Of a stretch of DNA of 64,000 bases, positions 30,134-40,381 are shown piece by piece. The first letter of the stretch is position 1; each line of letters begins with the position of its first letter. The stretch spans positions 426,571 to 490,570 of the forward strand of contig NZ_JACHYE010000002.1 in the NCBI RefSeq assembly GCF_014192645.1. The letters are read 5' to 3'. Under the pieces are notes generated by a model, which was not told the origin of the DNA, did no database searches, and saw only the letters and a list, made by a program, of their open reading frames with translations. Made by a program: the position numbers and the translations under genes. This DNA is from Herbaspirillum sp. Sphag64 (GTDB taxonomy: Bacteria > Pseudomonadota > Gammaproteobacteria > Burkholderiales > Burkholderiaceae_D).

Positions 30134-32785
30134 TTATTGCAGAGGATCACCCTCTGCATCACCCGGCGTGGCTTCGCCGCCCTCAGCAGCATCAAGATCA
30201 GCCTCGGCATCCGACTCCACCACACGCTGCAAGCCGCTCAGCTTGGTGCCGTCTTCAACAGCAATCAGGGTCACACCCTGGGTAGCACGCCCCATTTCAC
30301 GGATCTCCGCGACACGGGTACGGATCAACACGCCACCAGTGGTGATGAGCATAATTTCATCGCTTGGCTCCACCAGCGTTGCAGCGACCACCTTGCCATT
30401 GCGCTCACTGGTCTGAATCGCAATCATGCCCTTGGTGCCGCGGCCGTGGCGAGTGTACTCGGTAATTGGCGTACGCTTTCCGAAGCCATTCTCGGTCGCA
30501 GTGAGCACCGATTGCTGTTCGTTTTCAGCAACCAGCAAGGCAATAACCTGCTGAGTGTCTTCCAGATTCATACCACGCACACCACGCGCCGTACGACCCA
30601 TCGGACGCACGTCATTCTCATCAAAGCGCACAGCCTTGCCGGCGTCGGAGAATAGCATCACATCGTGCTGACCATCTGTAAGTGCTGCGCCAATCAGGAA
30701 GTCGCCCTCATCCAGATCCACGGCGATGATGCCTGCCTTACGTGGATTACTGAAGTCCGACAACGGCGTCTTCTTGACGGTACCCAGACTGGTTCCCATG
30801 AAGACATAGCGATCTTCTGGGAAGGTACGGTTTTCACCTGACAGCGGCAAAATGACCGTAATTTTCTCGCCATCCTGCAAAGGGAACATGTTGACGATAG
30901 GCTTGCCACGCGAATTGCGCGAACCTTGCGGCACTTCCCAGACTTTCAGCCAGTAGAGACGGCCACGGTTGGAGAAGCACAAAATATAGTCATGCGTATT
31001 GGCGATGAAGAGTTGATCGATCCAGTCATCATCCTTGGTTGCCATCGCTTGCTTACCACGACCTCCACGCTTTTGCGCACGATATTCGGACACCGGTTGC
31101 GATTTCATATAACCGGTATGCGATAAGGTCACCACCAGATCCTGTGGTGTAATCAGATCTTCCGTGCCCAGATCGGTCGCGTTAAGCTCGATCTGCGAGC
31201 GACGCTCATCCTTGGCGCCAATACCAAAGTCGTTCTTGGCCGCATTCAATTCATCGGTGATGATCGCTGTCACGCGCGCCGGTTTGGCAAGAATATCCAG
31301 CAAGTCAGCGATTTGCTCCATCACTTCCTTGTACTCATTGACGATCTTGTCTTGCTCAAGTCCGGTCAGGCGTTGCAGACGCATTTGCAGGATTTCCTGC
31401 GCCTGATCGTCGGACAACTTGTACAGACCATCGGTTTGAATACCGTAGTGAGTCGGCAGATTTTCTGGACGGAAGGCGCTGATGCCGCCTGTGTTTTCCG
31501 CACCTGTGCGCGCGAGCATCTCACGTACCATGGAGGAATCCCAGGCGCGTGCCATCAATTCAGTTTTAGCGATTGGTGGTGTCGGCGCCGCACGGATGAT
31601 AGCGATGAAATCATCAATATTAGCCAGCGCAACAGCCAGACCTTCAAGCACGTGGCCACGTTCGCGCGCCTTGCGCAATTCAAAAATGGTGCGACGGGTG
31701 ACAACTTCGCGTCGATGTGACAGGAAGCATTCCAGCATTTGCTTAAGATTCAGCAGCTTCGGCTGACGGTCTACCAGCGCCACCATATTCATGCCAAAGG
31801 TGTCTTGCAGCTGCGTCTGCTTATACAGATTATTGAGTACAACCTCCGGAACTTCGCCGCGCTTGAGCTCAATCACGACGCGCATACCCGACTTGTCGGA
31901 TTCATCACGCAGATCAGAAATACCATCGAGCTTTTTCTCGCGTACCAGCTCCGCGATGCGTTCCAGCAAAGCCTTCTTGTTAACCTGATACGGCAACTCG
32001 TCGACGATGATTGCGGTACGCGCCTCACGACCATATTCTTCAAAATGGGTCTTGGCGCGCATGACGACACGTCCACGGCCAGTACGATAACCATCACGCA
32101 CACCGGACACGCCATAGATAATTCCGCCAGTAGGGAAGTCTGGCGCGGGAATCAGCTCGATCAGCTCATCGACCGTGCAATTCGCATTGGACAGCACATG
32201 CAAGGCACCATTGATGACTTCGGTAATATTGTGGGGAGGTATATTTGTCGCCATGCCCACCGCAATACCGGAGGAACCATTGATCAGCAGGTTCGGAATC
32301 CGGGTCGGCAGTACAGACGGCTCTTTTTCCTTGCCGTCATAGTTGGGATCAAAATCGACCGTTTCCTTCTCGATATCAGCCAGCAGTTCATTGGCAATCT
32401 TATCCAGACGACATTCGGTGTACCGCATTGCCGCAGCGCCATCGCCGTCGATGGAGCCAAAATTACCCTGGCCATCAACCAGCATGTAGCGCAGGGAGAA
32501 GTCCTGCGCCATACGCACAAGCGTGTCATAAATAGAGGCGTCGCCATGCGGGTGGTATTTACCCATGACTTCACCGACCACACGTGCACATTTGACGAAC
32601 GGACGATTCCAGACGTTGTTCATTTCATGCATCGCGAACAACACACGGCGATGCACCGGCTTGAGGCCGTCACGCACGTCCGGCAGAGCACGCCCAACAA
32701 TCACGCTCATGGCGTAATCGAGGTAGCTCTTGCGCATCTCTTCTTCAAGAGAAATGGGGATGGTTTCTTTAGCGAATTGATCCAT
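30134..32785 (-). CDS. gyrA: DNA gyrase subunit A
   Basis: Type IIA topoisomerase breakage-reunion subunit. The 883 residues contain the catalytic tyrosine at 122 (AAAMRYTE), a quinolone-resistance-determining region aligned one-to-one with E. coli numbering ([10 protein letters not shown], residues 78-87), GyrA-box-type sequence [11 protein letters not shown] near 565 and a six-bladed C-terminal pinwheel. The tail is strongly acidic ([21 protein letters not shown]). Position 83 is Ala rather than the usual Ser/Thr. ATG 32785 is chosen over an in-frame start two codons upstream. Confidence 0.97.
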   Translation of the reverse strand: MDQFAKETIPISLEEEMRKSYLDYAMSVIVGRALPDVRDGLKPVHRRVLFAMHEMNNVWNRPFVKCARVVGEVMGKYHPHGDASIYDTLVRMAQDFSLRYMLVDGQGNFGSIDGDGAAAMRYTECRLDKIANELLADIEKETVDFDPNYDGKEKEPSVLPTRIPNLLINGSSGIAVGMATNIPPHNITEVINGALHVLSNANCTVDELIELIPAPDFPTGGIIYGVSGVRDGYRTGRGRVVMRAKTHFEEYGREARTAIIVDELPYQVNKKALLERIAELVREKKLDGISDLRDESDKSGMRVVIELKRGEVPEVVLNNLYKQTQLQDTFGMNMVALVDRQPKLLNLKQMLECFLSHRREVVTRRTIFELRKARERGHVLEGLAVALANIDDFIAIIRAAPTPPIAKTELMARAWDSSMVREMLARTGAENTGGISAFRPENLPTHYGIQTDGLYKLSDDQAQEILQMRLQRLTGLEQDKIVNEYKEVMEQIADLLDILAKPARVTAIITDELNAAKNDFGIGAKDERRSQIELNATDLGTEDLITPQDLVVTLSHTGYMKSQPVSEYRAQKRGGRGKQAMATKDDDWIDQLFIANTHDYILCFSNRGRLYWLKVWEVPQGSRNSRGKPIVNMFPLQDGEKITVILPLSGENRTFPEDRYVFMGTSLGTVKKTPLSDFSNPRKAGIIAVDLDEGDFLIGAALTDGQHDVMLFSDAGKAVRFDENDVRPMGRTARGVRGMNLEDTQQVIALLVAENEQQSVLTATENGFGKRTPITEYTRHGRGTKGMIAIQTSERNGKVVAATLVEPSDEIMLITTGGVLIRTRVAEIREMGRATQGVTLIAVEDGTKLSGLQRVVESDAEADLDAAEGGEATPGDAEGDPLQ

Positions 32786-33185
32786 TGGCAAGTCGGAAGG
32801 TGTTGATTTTGGTTATTCAATCAGACCCCACAACATCCACCCGATAGAGACCAGCAAAGGATTTCTACCAAGCACATGCGGGGACGACTTCAAACCATAG
32901 ATTCTAGCATGCCAACTTTTGTTACCGCGCCTTTTAGCGCGCTTACCTCACATAGTGGCACTGACTTGGCAGACTTCCATCCAGGATCGAAACAGGGAAA
33001 AACATGATTCGGAAGTACTCAATCAAAATCGGAAAAATCATGACCACCTAAAACCATGACGAAGACGATGAAAATCCCTGTGGAAATATTTATTGCCTGA
33101 AACCAATCACGCAGCAATATCAAATTAACAACCAGGGCACATCAGAAAAATCCGAAAAAAAACTTCCCGAACAGAAATTGACAAC

Positions 33186-33213
33186 TTGTTCACGCCACCT
33201 CTAGCAGTATAAT
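33186..33213 (+). promoter_or_regulatory. Possible promoter upstream of ompA
   Basis: A perfect -10 TATAAT at 33208-33213 with a modest -35 (TTGTTC, 16-bp spacing). A perfect TTGACA lies nearby at 33178 but at 24-bp spacing, too far. This would give a ~300-nt leader for ompA. Confidence 0.35.
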
Positions 33214-33406
33214 TACTAGGTCAACAAGCTTGAAAGCACAGGTTTTTCTCGCAAAAGCTGGCAATTTGAACAACAAAAATTTTCAGTTTCTGGCGGCAAA
33301 TACACTGTTACCAAAAAACAACAGAGTATTAAAAACGTTGATTGGACTATTTGGCAACGTTCGCCGATTGCACCAGCCTGTGGCAGAATGGCGACTAAGT
33401 TCATTG

Positions 33407-33433
33407 CATGGCCCTAGCTGATATGGGGCCATG
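33407..33433. repeat. Inverted repeat in the ompA leader region
   Basis: Perfect 8-bp arms CATGGCCC / GGGCCATG with an 11-bp centre, about 92 bp before the ompA start. May be a hairpin in the leader or an operator. Confidence 0.5.
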
Positions 33434-33525
33434 TGACGACCTGAACACATGATATTATTCGTTTTTTTGATGTCGTAATTTTGTAGCGCAGTTTATCTGC
33501 GGATATCTCACCCGAGAGGAGAAAC

Positions 33526-34146
33526 ATGAACAAATTAGCAAAACTCGTCTTCGCTGCTGCGTCCGCAGCAATCGCATTTTCCGCGACTGCCCAGGAAATC
33601 AAGGACATCAAGGTTCGTCCTAACAGCCTGTTCGCGCAAGACGGCCGTGACGTTGTCGTCCGTGACCCATTTGGTCTGTGCTGGCAAACTGCCTTCGCAA
33701 ATGGTCCTTGCGAAACACCACCTGCTGCTCCAGCTCCAGTTGCTGCCCCAGCAGCTCCGAAGCCAGCTCCTGCTGCTGCTGCTCCAACATCGCAAAAAGT
33801 CACCTACGCTGCTGATGCGTTCTTTGATTTCGACAAGGCAGTTCTGAAGCCAGCTGGTAAAGACAAGCTGAACGAACTGGTTGCAAACCTGAAGGGTCTG
33901 AACCTGGAAGTCATCATCGCTGTTGGTCATACCGACTCCGTTGGCACTGTTGCTTACAACCAAAAACTGTCGGTACGTCGCGCTGAAGCTGTTAAGGCAT
34001 ACTTGGTTTCCAAGGGTGTCGAAGCTAACCGTGTCTACACAGAAGGCAAGGGCAAATCGCAACCAGTCGCAGACAACAAAACTGCAGCTGGCCGCGCCAA
34101 GAACCGCCGCGTTGAAATCGAAGTTGTTGGTACACGCACCAACTAA
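33526..34146 (+). CDS. OmpA-family outer membrane protein
   Basis: A 206-residue protein with signal peptide (FAAASAAIAFSATAQ), a short N-terminal region with two cysteines (GLCWQTAFANGPCE), an Ala/Pro hinge at residues ~65-88, and an OmpA-type peptidoglycan-binding domain: FFDFDKAVLKPAGKDKL, VGHTDSVGTVAYNQKLSVRRAE, KNRRVEIEV. It lacks the eight-stranded barrel of E. coli OmpA; this short form is common in Burkholderiales. The codons are biased to highly expressed choices. The GAGAGGAG ribosome site is strong. A terminator follows. Confidence 0.93.
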   Translation: MNKLAKLVFAAASAAIAFSATAQEIKDIKVRPNSLFAQDGRDVVVRDPFGLCWQTAFANGPCETPPAAPAPVAAPAAPKPAPAAAAPTSQKVTYAADAFFDFDKAVLKPAGKDKLNELVANLKGLNLEVIIAVGHTDSVGTVAYNQKLSVRRAEAVKAYLVSKGVEANRVYTEGKGKSQPVADNKTAAGRAKNRRVEIEVVGTRTN

Positions 34147-34163
34147 TCGAGTTTCAATCGATG

Positions 34164-34190
34164 AAAACCCCGCCTCGGCGGGGTTTTTTT
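34164..34190 (+). terminator. Intrinsic terminator after ompA
   Basis: AAACCCCGCC-TC-GGCGGGGTTTTTTT, 18 bp past the ompA stop. Confidence 0.95.
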
Positions 34191-34282
34191 ACGTCCGAAT
34201 GCGTAGTGTAATACCGTTGCTTGACTGCTATTTTTAGGAAGCATCTGAGAGCAGAGAACGACTTTCGGCTATCATTGAGGAC

Positions 34283-34978
34283 ATGAATGCTGATCCTCAA
34301 GAACTCAAAAAATTTAGTGACCTCGCCCATCGCTGGTGGGATCCCACTTCCGAATTCCGCCCCTTGCACGAGATCAATCCGCTACGCCTGGAGTGGATCA
34401 ATAATATCGTTGCCCTGTCGGGAAAGACGGTTGTCGACGTAGGCTGCGGAGGCGGCATCCTGGCCGAATCAATGGCCAGAAAAAATGCCAAAGTCACAGG
34501 TATCGACCTCTCGGATAAAGCCTTGAAGGTTGCCGACCTGCACAGCATGGACTCCGGCGTACAAGTGCGTTACGAGAAAATTTCTGCAGAAGACCTCGCA
34601 GCTCGCGAGCCTGCGCAATTCGACGTCGTCACCTGCATGGAAATGCTCGAGCACGTACCAGATCCAGCCTCGATCGTGCGTGCTTGCACGGCGCTGGCGA
34701 AGCCGGGAGGTCAGGTATTTTTTTCCACGCTCAATCGCAACATCAAGTCGTATCTGTTTGCCATTATTGGTGCAGAGTATGTATTACGTCTGCTGCCACG
34801 CGGTACGCATGATTACGCGAAGTTCATCACGCCTGCTGAGCTCACACGCTTCGTGCGTGAAGCTGATCTCGAATTTCATTCGATCAAGGGAATGACCTAC
34901 AATCCCCTGACGAAGATCTATTCGCTCAATCAGGATACTTCCGTGAACTACATGATCGCCTGTCGCAAGCCGATTTGA
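34283..34978 (+). CDS. ubiG: Ubiquinone O-methyltransferase UbiG
   Basis: Performs both O-methylations of ubiquinone synthesis using SAM. The 231 residues show the UbiG N-terminus ([22 protein letters not shown]), motif [16 protein letters not shown], the [12 protein letters not shown] block, and the C-terminal [15 protein letters not shown]. The family length of ~235 fits. It lies downstream of the ompA terminator and 116 bp before gph, likely one transcript. Confidence 0.96.
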   Translation: MNADPQELKKFSDLAHRWWDPTSEFRPLHEINPLRLEWINNIVALSGKTVVDVGCGGGILAESMARKNAKVTGIDLSDKALKVADLHSMDSGVQVRYEKISAEDLAAREPAQFDVVTCMEMLEHVPDPASIVRACTALAKPGGQVFFSTLNRNIKSYLFAIIGAEYVLRLLPRGTHDYAKFITPAELTRFVREADLEFHSIKGMTYNPLTKIYSLNQDTSVNYMIACRKPI

Positions 34979-35094
34979 GTCGCGTCGCTCTGTCAGCGGC
35001 ATGCCCTCACTACGGCCGTGTCCTTACCTGATTTATCTGCGACATGTCGGTTCAACGCACAGGTTAATTGCCATTTTCTCTACCCAGGTTCGCC

Positions 35095-35754
35095 ATGTTT
35101 GAGTCACAACCTCGCGCTATTCTTTTTGATCTTGATGGCACGCTTGCCGACACGGCCCCAGACCTGGCTGCTGCCGTCAATGTATTACGTACTGAGCGCG
35201 GACTGGCCCCGACTCCTTATACCCAATTAAGACCAGTCGCATCAGCAGGTGCGCGGGGGCTGATTGGTGCCGCCTTCGGCATTAAACCCGATCATGCAGA
35301 CTATGAAGCGCTGCGCGTCGCGTTTCTTGATACTTATGCAGCCAATATTGCAGTCGCAAGCCAACTTTTTGAAGGCGTTCCAGAACTGCTGAAGCAACTG
35401 CAATCACGCGGGCTAGCCTGGGGCATCGTGACCAACAAAGCCGCCCGCCTCACCGATGCACTGGTACCGCAGATCGCACTGGGACATGCAGGCTGCGTTA
35501 TCTCCGGCGATACCACGCCCCATCCCAAACCTCATCCGGCACCACTGTTTGAAGCAGCCAGCCGGCTTCAGGTTGCCGCACAGGATTGCTGGTACGTTGG
35601 TGATGACTTACGCGATATTCAAGCTGGACGTGCTGCCGGAATGAAAACAATCGCAGCCGCCTGGGGTTACTGCGGGCATGTCGAGCCGAGCTCCTGGGAG
35701 GCCGATGTAGTATTGCACGAGCCCATGGAGCTACTCAATCTGCTGAAATCCTGA
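35095..35754 (+). CDS. gph: Phosphoglycolate phosphatase (HAD family)
   Basis: A 219-residue HAD hydrolase: nucleophile motif LFDLDGTLADTAPDLAAA at residues ~9-26, WGIVTNKAARLT (motif II Thr/Asn), CVISGDTTPHPKPHPAPL (motif III Lys) and YVGDDLRDIQAGRAAGM (motif IV). The subfamily and its place after ubiG match gph. It removes 2-phosphoglycolate made during DNA repair; N-acetylmuramate-6-phosphate phosphatase (MupP) is an alternative for such proteins. ATG 35095 is chosen. Confidence 0.88.
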   Translation: MFESQPRAILFDLDGTLADTAPDLAAAVNVLRTERGLAPTPYTQLRPVASAGARGLIGAAFGIKPDHADYEALRVAFLDTYAANIAVASQLFEGVPELLKQLQSRGLAWGIVTNKAARLTDALVPQIALGHAGCVISGDTTPHPKPHPAPLFEAASRLQVAAQDCWYVGDDLRDIQAGRAAGMKTIAAAWGYCGHVEPSSWEADVVLHEPMELLNLLKS

Positions 35755-35851
35755 ATCTAAATGAGGCCGCATGAACCTGCGGCCATCAAGCATCACTGAA
35801 CCAATAAGCCAAGGCACCGATTGATGCGTTGACCTGTTGAGAGGAGCCCCC

Positions 35852-38800
35852 ATGTCCCAACCTCCCCGACCATCCCGCCCCGTTTGGCTGCGGCGCAGCA
35901 TACGCTGGGGAAGCGTGATTCTTTCACTTTGGCTCCTGTTCGCGCTGGTAAGCTGGCTCAGCCTTCCTGCCCTGATCAAAAAGACAGCGATTGAACAGAC
36001 CCAGGAAAAAATTGGCCGCCGTCTCAGTATCGAGCAAATCCATTTCAATCCATTTCAGCTCTCGATCACCGCCGACAACGTCGTGCTCTACGAAGAAGAT
36101 CAGGTCACTCCCGCTTTCAGTGCCCAAGAACTGCTGATCAACGCCTCCTCCACCTCACTGGTCCGTGTCTCGGCCATTTTCGATGAGGTCAAACTGGTCG
36201 CGCCCAAGCTTCATCTGGTGCGGCTCAATGCCGATGGGTTTGGTCATTACAATTTTTCGGACGTGCTGGATCGTGTACTGGCCTTACCCAAAAGCGAGGA
36301 CAAGACTTACTTTTCGCTCGCCAACCTGAACCTGCAGAAGGGCAGTATCGCATTCGACGACAAGGTCACCGGAAAGACGATTGCAATCGAGAAACTCAAT
36401 ATCGGCATACCGCAGCTGTCAAACCTGCCACGCAATATCGACACTTTCGTACAGCCAAATTTATCGATGACGGTTAATGGCACACCGTTTTCGCTCAAGG
36501 GCCGCAGCAAACCATTTGCCGATTCGCTCGACACCGTTCTAGCGATTGACATCGATCAACTCGACATCGCCAGCTATCTTCCGTTTTCACCCGTCGCGTT
36601 GCCGGTCGCGATTCAAAGTGCCAGCCTGTCAACACGACTGGATTTGCACTTCAGTCGCAACGCGACACAACCGCAGATCAGCATGGATGGCAACATCCGC
36701 CTGGCCAATCTTGCAGTGCAGGACAAAAATGCCGCACCACTGCTCAAACTTGATGCCATCGAGGCGCAGATCAAGCAATTTGACCCCATACATCTCAATG
36801 GTGTTATCGATGAAATCAAGATCGACCACCCACAACTTTGGGCAGACCTCAATCAGCGCGGCGAATTGAACTGGATGCAGATCGGCAAAGACCGAAGCGT
36901 CGCTCAGTCCAAGACATCTGCAGAGACGGCAAAGGACAAGCTCCTACTTCCGGCAATGACGGTCAACAAATTCAGCCTGCATGACGGCCTCGTCAACTGG
37001 ACTGATGCTGCCAATGCCTCGCCCCGTCAGACAATTCAACTGGACAATATCAATATCGTAGGCACAAAGCTGGCAACACCGTCAAACGCACCACCAGGAA
37101 CGATCAGCGTATCCATGCGCGAAAACGGTCAGGGGACCATTGGTCTGACAGGAGAAGTCACGCCGACGACCGGCAATATCAATGCCCAGATCCGTCTCAG
37201 CGCCATACAGCTAAGCGGCTATCAACACTACCTGAGTCGCGCACTAAACGGAAGACTCAGCGGAGAACTGTCCGGACAGACAACGCTACAGAGCGATGGC
37301 AAGAACATACGCCTGAGCAAGCTCGGGCTGACACTGAACAACCTGCAAGCCAACGTCAACACAACAGCGACGACGCCACGTAACAAGCCCATCATCAGCA
37401 TTAGCAATATTGCGCTCGAGGATGCAAGCCTGGACATGCAAAGCCGCAGGATCGATGCCTCCGCACTGCACATCGCAGGCCTCAAAGGCGATCTGCAACG
37501 CAGTACAAATGGCAGTATCAATCTACTGGAACTGATAGCAACGCCACCCGCATCGCCCCACCCGGCAACCGTTGAAAGCGCGCAGACAACCATGCCGAAT
37601 ACCCCAGCATGGCAAGCCAGACTTGGCACGTTTGCACTCACCGATGGTACCGTGTCGTACCAGGATGCCAGCGTCGTGCCTACACAGAAACTGCGAGTCA
37701 GCAGTGTCGATCTGAAGGTCAACAATCTCTCATCGACACTCGATCAGAGCAGCAAGATATCCCTGCAGGCCAAGCTCAATCAGGTCGGCAAACTGATCAT
37801 CACAGGTCAATCGGCACCGCATCTGAAATCAGTCGCACTCGATCTCGACGCACAGAATCTGCCGATTGCCCCCTTCCAGTCCTACTTCACCGACTATCTG
37901 AACGTGTCGCTCACCAGTGGCACGATCAGCGCCAAAGGCAAACTCGCGCTAACTCCGCCGCTGGGCAAGCAAAAACTGGCACTATCCTATGACGGTGGCG
38001 GCAATCTGGGTAATCTGCGCTTGCTCGACAAGCTCAGCGGTGCCGATTTTCTGAAATGGCGTGCACTGAACCTGCAAGGCATCCATGCCAAGATCGGCGA
38101 AGAACCAAAGATCATCCTCGACAAGGTGAGCTTGTCGGATTTCTATGCACGTGCGATTTTGTCGGATCAAGGACAATTGAATCTGCAAAATATTCTGGTT
38201 CACAAGGATGACAGCAATAGCGCCTCACCCGCTACCACCTCAGCAAGTACCGGCAAGCCCGCACTGATCCGGATAGGACAAACGGTGCTCCAGGATGGCA
38301 ACATCAACTACACCGATAACTTCGTCAAACCCAATTACTCCGCCAACATGACGGGCATGAGCGGCAGCATTGGCAGCATCGCGTCAGACCAATCCACCCC
38401 GGCAGCAATCGATCTGCACGGCAAGATCGACAATGATGCGCCATTGCAGATTTCCGGCACGCTCAACCCCTTGTTCAAGCCGATGTTCCTCGACATCAAA
38501 GCCAGTGCAAATGGCGTACAACTCCCGCGACTGACACCCTACTCGGCCAAATATGCTGGCTACCCGATTACCAAGGGTAAGCTATCCATGGATGTTCAAT
38601 ACAAGATAGAGAACGACAAACTGGTCGCACAGAATGATATCCGGATTGAGCAACTGAGTTTCGGCGATCACGTCGACGGACCCAATGTGACCAAGCTGCC
38701 GGTGATGCTGGCGATATCCTTACTCAAAGACCGGAATGGCAATATTGAACTCAATCTGCCGATTTCGGGCTCACTCTCGGATCCGCAATTCTCCATCGGC

Positions 38801-39460
38801 GGCGTGATTCTGCGCGTCATTGGCAATTTGATCGTCAAGGCCGTGACCTCTCCGTTTGCGCTGATCAATTCCCTGTTTGGCAACGGCCACAGCGATGAAT
38901 TGAACACCATCGAATTTGCGCCAGGCTCTGCCGAATTGACTGCCTCCATACGCAACAAGCTTGACACGCTGGGTTATGCGTTGCATCAGCGCCCCGCTCT
39001 GAAGATTGATGTGATGGGCCGGGTCGATCCAGCGACTGATATGGACGGCCTGCGCCTGGATCAACTGAACCAGAAAATCCTCTCACTCAAACGTCTCGAC
39101 AGCGCAAAAAAAAGGAATCAAAGCGACACCGATGCCGAACAAGTCACGGAAGACGAGCGCAACAAGTATGTAGGACAGATTTATGACAGCAGCCGATTCA
39201 AGAAGCCGCGCAATGTAATTGGATTGGCAAAGACACTTCCAGCTGAGCAAATGCAGGAATTTATCCTGAGAACTATGCAGATCAGCGAAGATGATTTACG
39301 TGATCTGGCCCAGCGCCGCGCCGATCTGGTTCGCAATTACCTGCAGGACCAGAGCATCATCGCCGCTGACCGTATTTATTTGATTGCGCCCAAACTCAAT
39401 GCAGAAGGGATAAATGATAAATCCACAGGCAGCCGGGTTGAGCTCATCATGAAACCGTGA
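35852..39460 (+). CDS. Very large AsmA-like DUF748 protein
   Basis: A 1202-residue envelope protein. Residues ~25-50 form a single membrane anchor (WGSVILSLWLLFALVSWLSL). The body has repeated beta-rich AsmA/DUF748 segments (FSDV..., GLVNWTDAANASPRQTI, GTVSYQDASVVPT, GNINYTDNFVKPNYSANM), like the bridge-type lipid-transport proteins TamB and AsmA. The last ~200 residues hold an OmpA-like segment (IEFAPGSAELTASIRNKLD...RADLVRNYLQ). The substrate is unknown; phospholipid transport is the general hypothesis for AsmA-like proteins. The start has a GAGAGGAG site. Followed by the tmRNA gene. Confidence 0.88.
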   Translation: MSQPPRPSRPVWLRRSIRWGSVILSLWLLFALVSWLSLPALIKKTAIEQTQEKIGRRLSIEQIHFNPFQLSITADNVVLYEEDQVTPAFSAQELLINASSTSLVRVSAIFDEVKLVAPKLHLVRLNADGFGHYNFSDVLDRVLALPKSEDKTYFSLANLNLQKGSIAFDDKVTGKTIAIEKLNIGIPQLSNLPRNIDTFVQPNLSMTVNGTPFSLKGRSKPFADSLDTVLAIDIDQLDIASYLPFSPVALPVAIQSASLSTRLDLHFSRNATQPQISMDGNIRLANLAVQDKNAAPLLKLDAIEAQIKQFDPIHLNGVIDEIKIDHPQLWADLNQRGELNWMQIGKDRSVAQSKTSAETAKDKLLLPAMTVNKFSLHDGLVNWTDAANASPRQTIQLDNINIVGTKLATPSNAPPGTISVSMRENGQGTIGLTGEVTPTTGNINAQIRLSAIQLSGYQHYLSRALNGRLSGELSGQTTLQSDGKNIRLSKLGLTLNNLQANVNTTATTPRNKPIISISNIALEDASLDMQSRRIDASALHIAGLKGDLQRSTNGSINLLELIATPPASPHPATVESAQTTMPNTPAWQARLGTFALTDGTVSYQDASVVPTQKLRVSSVDLKVNNLSSTLDQSSKISLQAKLNQVGKLIITGQSAPHLKSVALDLDAQNLPIAPFQSYFTDYLNVSLTSGTISAKGKLALTPPLGKQKLALSYDGGGNLGNLRLLDKLSGADFLKWRALNLQGIHAKIGEEPKIILDKVSLSDFYARAILSDQGQLNLQNILVHKDDSNSASPATTSASTGKPALIRIGQTVLQDGNINYTDNFVKPNYSANMTGMSGSIGSIASDQSTPAAIDLHGKIDNDAPLQISGTLNPLFKPMFLDIKASANGVQLPRLTPYSAKYAGYPITKGKLSMDVQYKIENDKLVAQNDIRIEQLSFGDHVDGPNVTKLPVMLAISLLKDRNGNIELNLPISGSLSDPQFSIGGVILRVIGNLIVKAVTSPFALINSLFGNGHSDELNTIEFAPGSAELTASIRNKLDTLGYALHQRPALKIDVMGRVDPATDMDGLRLDQLNQKILSLKRLDSAKKRNQSDTDAEQVTEDERNKYVGQIYDSSRFKKPRNVIGLAKTLPAEQMQEFILRTMQISEDDLRDLAQRRADLVRNYLQDQSIIAADRIYLIAPKLNAEGINDKSTGSRVELIMKP

Positions 39461-39506
39461 CTGCATGCGGTGTCGCACTGATTTTGTAGCGACAATGGCA
39501 ATAGCG

Positions 39507-39535
39507 GTGCAGTCAGGTACAGGCTGCGTTATAAT
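39507..39535 (+). promoter_or_regulatory. Promoter of ssrA
   Basis: -10 TATAAT at 39530-39535, 13 bp before the mature tmRNA 5' end; -35 region GTGCAG at 39507-39512 with 17-bp spacing (partial match). Confidence 0.6.
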
Positions 39536-39547
39536 ACGAGCCTGCAT

Positions 39548-39908
39548 GGGGCCGACTTGGTTTCGACGTGGGTTGCAAAGCAGCGCAGGGCATACCGAGG
39601 CCTGACTACCTCGTAAATACAATCAGAAATTATATAACTGCAAACGGTAACTCGTACGCACTGGTCGCTTAATCGCGGTTAGCTCTACACCATCTCGTCT
39701 CTGGGGTGGGCTGGCAACAGCAGTAGAGTCATTTACAGAGAATCGCTTTAAATCGGGTCACTTGATTTAGGGCTAAACTTAAGGTGACTCGCCTTAACGC
39801 AGCGTGCGCGTCCGCGTCGTTCGGGTTAAATCAAATGGCAGCGCTAAGTATGTAGAACTGTCTGTAGAGTGCTTGCGGACGCGGGTTCAATTCCCGCCGG
39901 CTCCACCA
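39548..39908 (+). ncRNA. ssrA: tmRNA (ssrA)
   Basis: Starts GGGGCCGACTTGGTTTCGAC and ends GCCGGCTCCACCA, the conserved tRNA-like ends; total ~361 nt. The tag reading frame begins at the resume codon GCA after ATATAACT and reads ANGNSYALVA then TAA. Rescues stalled ribosomes with SmpB. The tag ends in LVA instead of the usual LAA. Confidence 0.95.
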
Positions 39909-40381
39909 AAACACGGTAGTACGAAAGACCATCAAAGACCACGTAAGACATTGATACTAAATGTTTTTTCGTGGTCTTTTTTGTTTGTAGGGGTGCTCTT
40001 TAATTGTCTCTGACTTAGCACGTATTTAGCACGCAAAAGCTAGTCTATCTGGCTGACATGCCCCCACAAATTGCCCCAGCAGCGACCGAGTTGGACCCCA
40101 AGTGTATTGCAGCAAAGTCACTAACTGTACATTGGGATACTTTTACGGAGGAAGGTCACCGGATGGTGCCGTCGGCGGGGCGAATCCCGTTTTGCACGCA
40201 TCACGGCGGCGCGCCGGACAATATCGCAATGCTAATCAAAGTCTTAATACATAAACAACAATATTTCCCGCCGGCAAGGCATGCACAATGTTGTAAATAA
40301 CGTTGGGATATTCCATCACATCGGAGCATACTGCCAAGAATGTTGATTTGATCAAGCTCTAGTTAGGGACGAGGAGCTGCC
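39909..40381. other. Region after tmRNA with possible integration remnant
   Basis: 473 bp. The left part holds the ssrA terminator (39934-39982). Beyond it lie two close copies of TTAGCACG (near 40015 and 40028) and an 80-codon frame at 40058-40300 starting MPPQIAPAATELDPK, which distantly resembles the start of tmRNA-targeting tyrosine integrases but then fails to show the rest. No second copy of the tmRNA 3' end was found. Weak evidence for a decayed element. Confidence 0.3.
39934..39982 (+). terminator. Intrinsic terminator of ssrA
   Basis: AAAGACCACG ... CGTGGTCTTT followed by T-rich sequence; 10-bp arms with a 26-nt loop. Confidence 0.8.

Larger units (their letters stand above)
32786..33525. 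other. Intergenic region between gyrA and ompA
   Basis: 740 bp, AT-rich. It holds the divergent promoters of gyrA and the OmpA-like gene, and one clear inverted repeat (33407-33433). A weak 63-codon frame at 33230-33421 starts with TTG and lacks a ribosome site; I do not call it. Confidence 0.5.

Noticed and set aside
31739..32806. 355-codon plus-strand frame
   Set aside because: Antisense shadow of gyrA.
33178..33213. Perfect TTGACA and TATAAT as one promoter
   Set aside because: Spacing of 24 bp is too long; only the -10 with a weaker -35 was kept.
33230..33421. 63-codon frame in the ompA leader
   Set aside because: TTG start without a ribosome site, no motif; more likely leader RNA.
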